NCBI GenBank assembly: GCA_002897115.2 | Contig: BCIH01000007.1 | Coordinates: 393,938 to 457,937, forward strand | From: Prototheca cutis | Lineage: Eukaryota; Chlorophyta; Trebouxiophyceae; Chlorellales; Chlorellaceae | Length of the DNA: 64,000 bases | Direction: 5' to 3' | In this document: one piece after another, positions 61,733 through 64,000 of the stretch | Layout: every line of letters begins with the position of its first letter | Position numbering within the stretch: the first letter of the stretch is position 1 | Notes under the pieces: generated by a model | Told to the model about the DNA's origin: nothing | The model's input: only the letters and a program-made list of their open reading frames with translations | The model's database searches: none | Made by a program: the position numbers and the translations under genes

Positions 61733-64000
61733 TCAGCTCGAAGCCTTGATCTGTGCCTTGAGCTGAAAATATTTTGTCTCAAGCGCCTCCACCTCTGCTT
61801 GCAGCTGCAGCATCGAAAGGAGCGAGCTGACGACGTTGTGATGAATGCTCGTGACCAATCACTGTCTTGCACTCTGGCACCAGCCGCCACTAAAAAAGCC
61901 GCACGCGCACCTTTTCACATTCGCCAGCCTCGCCTGGCTCCATGTCCCTCAGTTTTTGTGCAGCATGGTACAGCTGTTTCTTCACTGCATGCAGCGCTGC
62001 TCTGCTGTCCTCGCATTGTGCTGTTGGTCCGACAGCGTCCTTGCAGCTGCCGTCGACTGGGGGGGGGGGATGCTTGGTCGCCATGGAGCCGCCCGGGCCA
62101 GACGGTGGAGAGGGTGGCTTGACGTTGCTGGCTTGTGATGATCCAGCTGCCTCGGGGCCCTCCATCACGGGCGAGCTGGAGTCCAAGGTGGCGATGTCCA
62201 AAGGCAAAGCTTGCAGTGATTGAGGATGGGCACACGTGGGGCCATTACGTGGCTGGCAACTGCTGCTGCTCTCGGCGATGTGCTCCGGGCTGCGATTGTT
62301 TGCCGAGATCTCACTTGAACGCTTGTCCTCATTGCATGCTGTGCTCCCCAAAGCCATCGACAGCTCCGAACGCTTTCGGGAAAGCTCCTTCAGTCGCCAC
62401 CTGAGACGGGCTCCACGGTCGGACAGGTTGAAGACCACCCTGGTGTTTTGAAGCACGCGCTTCAGGCGTTCAATCTCCACGTCTATCGGCCCCAACTGCC
62501 TTGGATCAGCCGATATCGAGCTGTGGACGGCAGGCGAGGGGGGATCCCCTCCGGTAGTGGCTTCGTTCTGCAGTTGCAAGCCTGCCAGCATGTCACTCAG
62601 GCTGCCCGCCCCTTTCCACTCTGTGCCAAAGGATAGTAGCAGTGACGAAGGGGCAGCGTGATGCATGCAGTCGACCAGTCAAAGCCCTCCGCTTTCAGGC
62701 CCTTTCTCAAATGGCACACCCCTCCAAACCCCAAACTCCAAACGGCAAAACAAACACAGGCATGCCTTGAGGTGCAGCAGCAGTAGTAGAAGATTTTCTT
62801 GCCGCCTGCACTTTTGGCTTTGCTGCCCGAGGCCGAGTGGCCTCGACGCGAGGGTCCCACGCCGGCAGCTCTGGCACGGGGTCGGGGTCGGTTGTGGTAT
62901 AGAGCAGGTCGTGATCGGACACGCCGGCAAACCCCGGCAGTCCCTGCAGAAACTCCAGGTGCAGGGCGAGTGAGGGGGTCAGCTCCCGTTGCCCAGCGTG
63001 CATTCTTTCCAGCTGACGCTGCGTGCTCGATACCTCCACCTCTCGGGCATTCAACCGAAACTTCCATTGCAGGTCCTGCACGGGATTGAAGGAATGCTTC
63101 GGTCGTTGCTCGGGAGAAGGGTGGTGACAACCCTGCCCTGGGTGTCAGCCCCACAACAAGCAAGTTGCCGCCTCAAGGAGTCTGCCAAAAGAGGCTCGCA
63201 TAACAGGCACTCATCCATCCGCAACTACGTGCCTGTTCTGCAAAGTACTGGAGGTGCTGTCCCTCCTCCGTGCCCGACTTGCACAGTCCGGCCTTGAAGA
63301 CCTGCAGGACCACGCGTCCAGTGTGGGTGCGGCGGTCGTTCAAGACGCCAGGGACGGAGGGCGGGTTGGTTCCCGCTCTTCCGGCTATTCTGCCACAGCC
63401 CGGCTTCCTTAACCCAGCCAACCAACAGAAGCGCACCTGACGGCGATATATTTGGTCCTCCACCGTGCCACAGGTGACGAGGCGGTACACAATCACAGTC
63501 CGCGTCTGGCCAATGCGATACGCCCGGTCGACTGCCTGGTTATCCACTGCCGGGTTCCAGGCCGGGTCCACACTGCATGCCCAAATGGCCAAGTCGCATC
63601 AGTTGGCTGGCTGGCTGCGATGAATGCGCCAAGCAGCGATCGTGCCCTATTCCTCAGCAGAGCGCAGACTGGAGCGCCGCACAGAAGCAGATGAACCCCC
63701 CCCCCACATCCCTGATATTGGAGCACAACAAGCCACCTGCAGTCCCAATGAACAATCAACTGTCAAACCCCACATGATCACGCGGTCGGCAGCAGTGATC
63801 GTCAGGCCCAGGCCGCCCACAGCACTGGACAGCAGGAAGACTGGGATGTCGCTGCTGCGTTGGAACCGTTCCACTTCACGGCCACGCCTCTCAGCTTCCA
63901 CCATGCTGCCGTCGATCCGGCACAGCGCAGTGCCTTCCGCCCTCAGCGCCGCCTCCAGGATGTTCAACCTAAGGCAAATGTGTTCAGGGGGGGGGGTTGG
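61733..64000 (-). CDS. ERCC6L: ERCC6L/CHR24-type SNF2 helicase, 3' part (5' end beyond window)
   Basis: Exons read 63968-63774, 63572-63437, 63301-63233, 63075-62766, about 62620-61907, and a last exon ending near 61733. The helicase C domain is clear: [39 protein letters not shown] (motif V) and [20 protein letters not shown] (motif VI with GQTR). After it come [20 protein letters not shown] and [13 protein letters not shown], which are typical of ERCC6L (PICH) and plant CHR24. A Ser/Pro-rich tail ends in coiled coil ([26 protein letters not shown]). ATP-driven DNA translocases of this group act on anaphase bridges or in chromatin. The intron after 63233 has a GC donor. The splice at 62766 has a second option (62758 to 62618). 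The N-terminal ATPase lobe lies outside the window. Confidence 0.85.

Overview
This window looks like a nuclear contig from a green alga, most likely a coccoid trebouxiophyte of the Chlorella/Auxenochlorella type. The DNA is GC-rich and the genes are densely packed. They are split by many short introns, often 50-250 bases long, with donors such as GTGCGT and GTGCGC. The products are eukaryotic: COPII coat, ESCRT-I, exosome, GPI-anchor synthesis and mitochondrial calcium uptake. Plant-type organellar proteins are encoded in the nucleus. The lineage call is an inference from gene content and style; no marker gene proves it. About eighteen scattered single N bases suggest a draft assembly.

Layout. 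560-1324 holds an unrecognised gene. 2.2-4.3 kb is an AAAP amino acid transporter. 4.8-10.4 kb has two paralogous SYLF-domain genes on either side of a macro-domain gene. 11.4-13.2 kb is a PLP aminotransferase and 13.7-18.3 kb is RRP6/EXOSC10. 19.1-20.9 kb is ATP phosphoribosyltransferase, first enzyme of histidine synthesis. 21.3-22.7 kb is an organellar bS18 ribosomal protein. 23.1-27.7 kb is a CEP104-like gene that ends in kinesin-light-chain-type TPRs. 27.9-31.5 kb is an organellar aspartyl-tRNA synthetase. 31.9-34.7 kb is MICU and 34.9-35.8 kb is PIG-P. 36.3-38.1 kb is VPS37 and 38.5-40.6 kb is a plant-like protein of unknown function. 40.9-45.2 kb is SEC24, 45.8-46.7 kb is RAB1 and 47.8-48.9 kb is MPDU1. 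49.2-49.8 kb is a small coiled-coil protein, 50.2-51.9 kb is RRP42/EXOSC7 and 52.0-54.0 kb is an LCMT-family methyltransferase. 54.3-58.7 kb is a methionine synthase reductase with an N-terminal membrane anchor. 59.2-60.8 kb is a UFD1-UBX fusion. 61.7-64 kb is the 3' part of an ERCC6L/CHR24-type SNF2 helicase that runs off the right end.

Gene models were built by hand from splice sites. For most genes the exon phases and total lengths agree to the base; this is my own check, not a program result. Weak points are the 5' ends of the first gene, HisG and VPS37, one intron in the second SYLF gene, one in the gene at 38.5 kb, one acceptor in MICU and the last exons of the helicase.

Most genes are arranged as divergent or convergent pairs with short spacers. 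The clearest functional pairing is SEC24 and RAB1, both in ER-to-Golgi transport, which are transcribed away from a shared 580-base spacer. The features most worth a second look are the CEP104-TPR fusion, the UFD1-UBX fusion, the membrane-anchored methionine synthase reductase, at least nine GC-AG introns, and a strand-polarised arrangement of GT/G and CA/C tracts inside introns. No tRNA, rRNA, CRISPR array, transposon or viral gene was seen.
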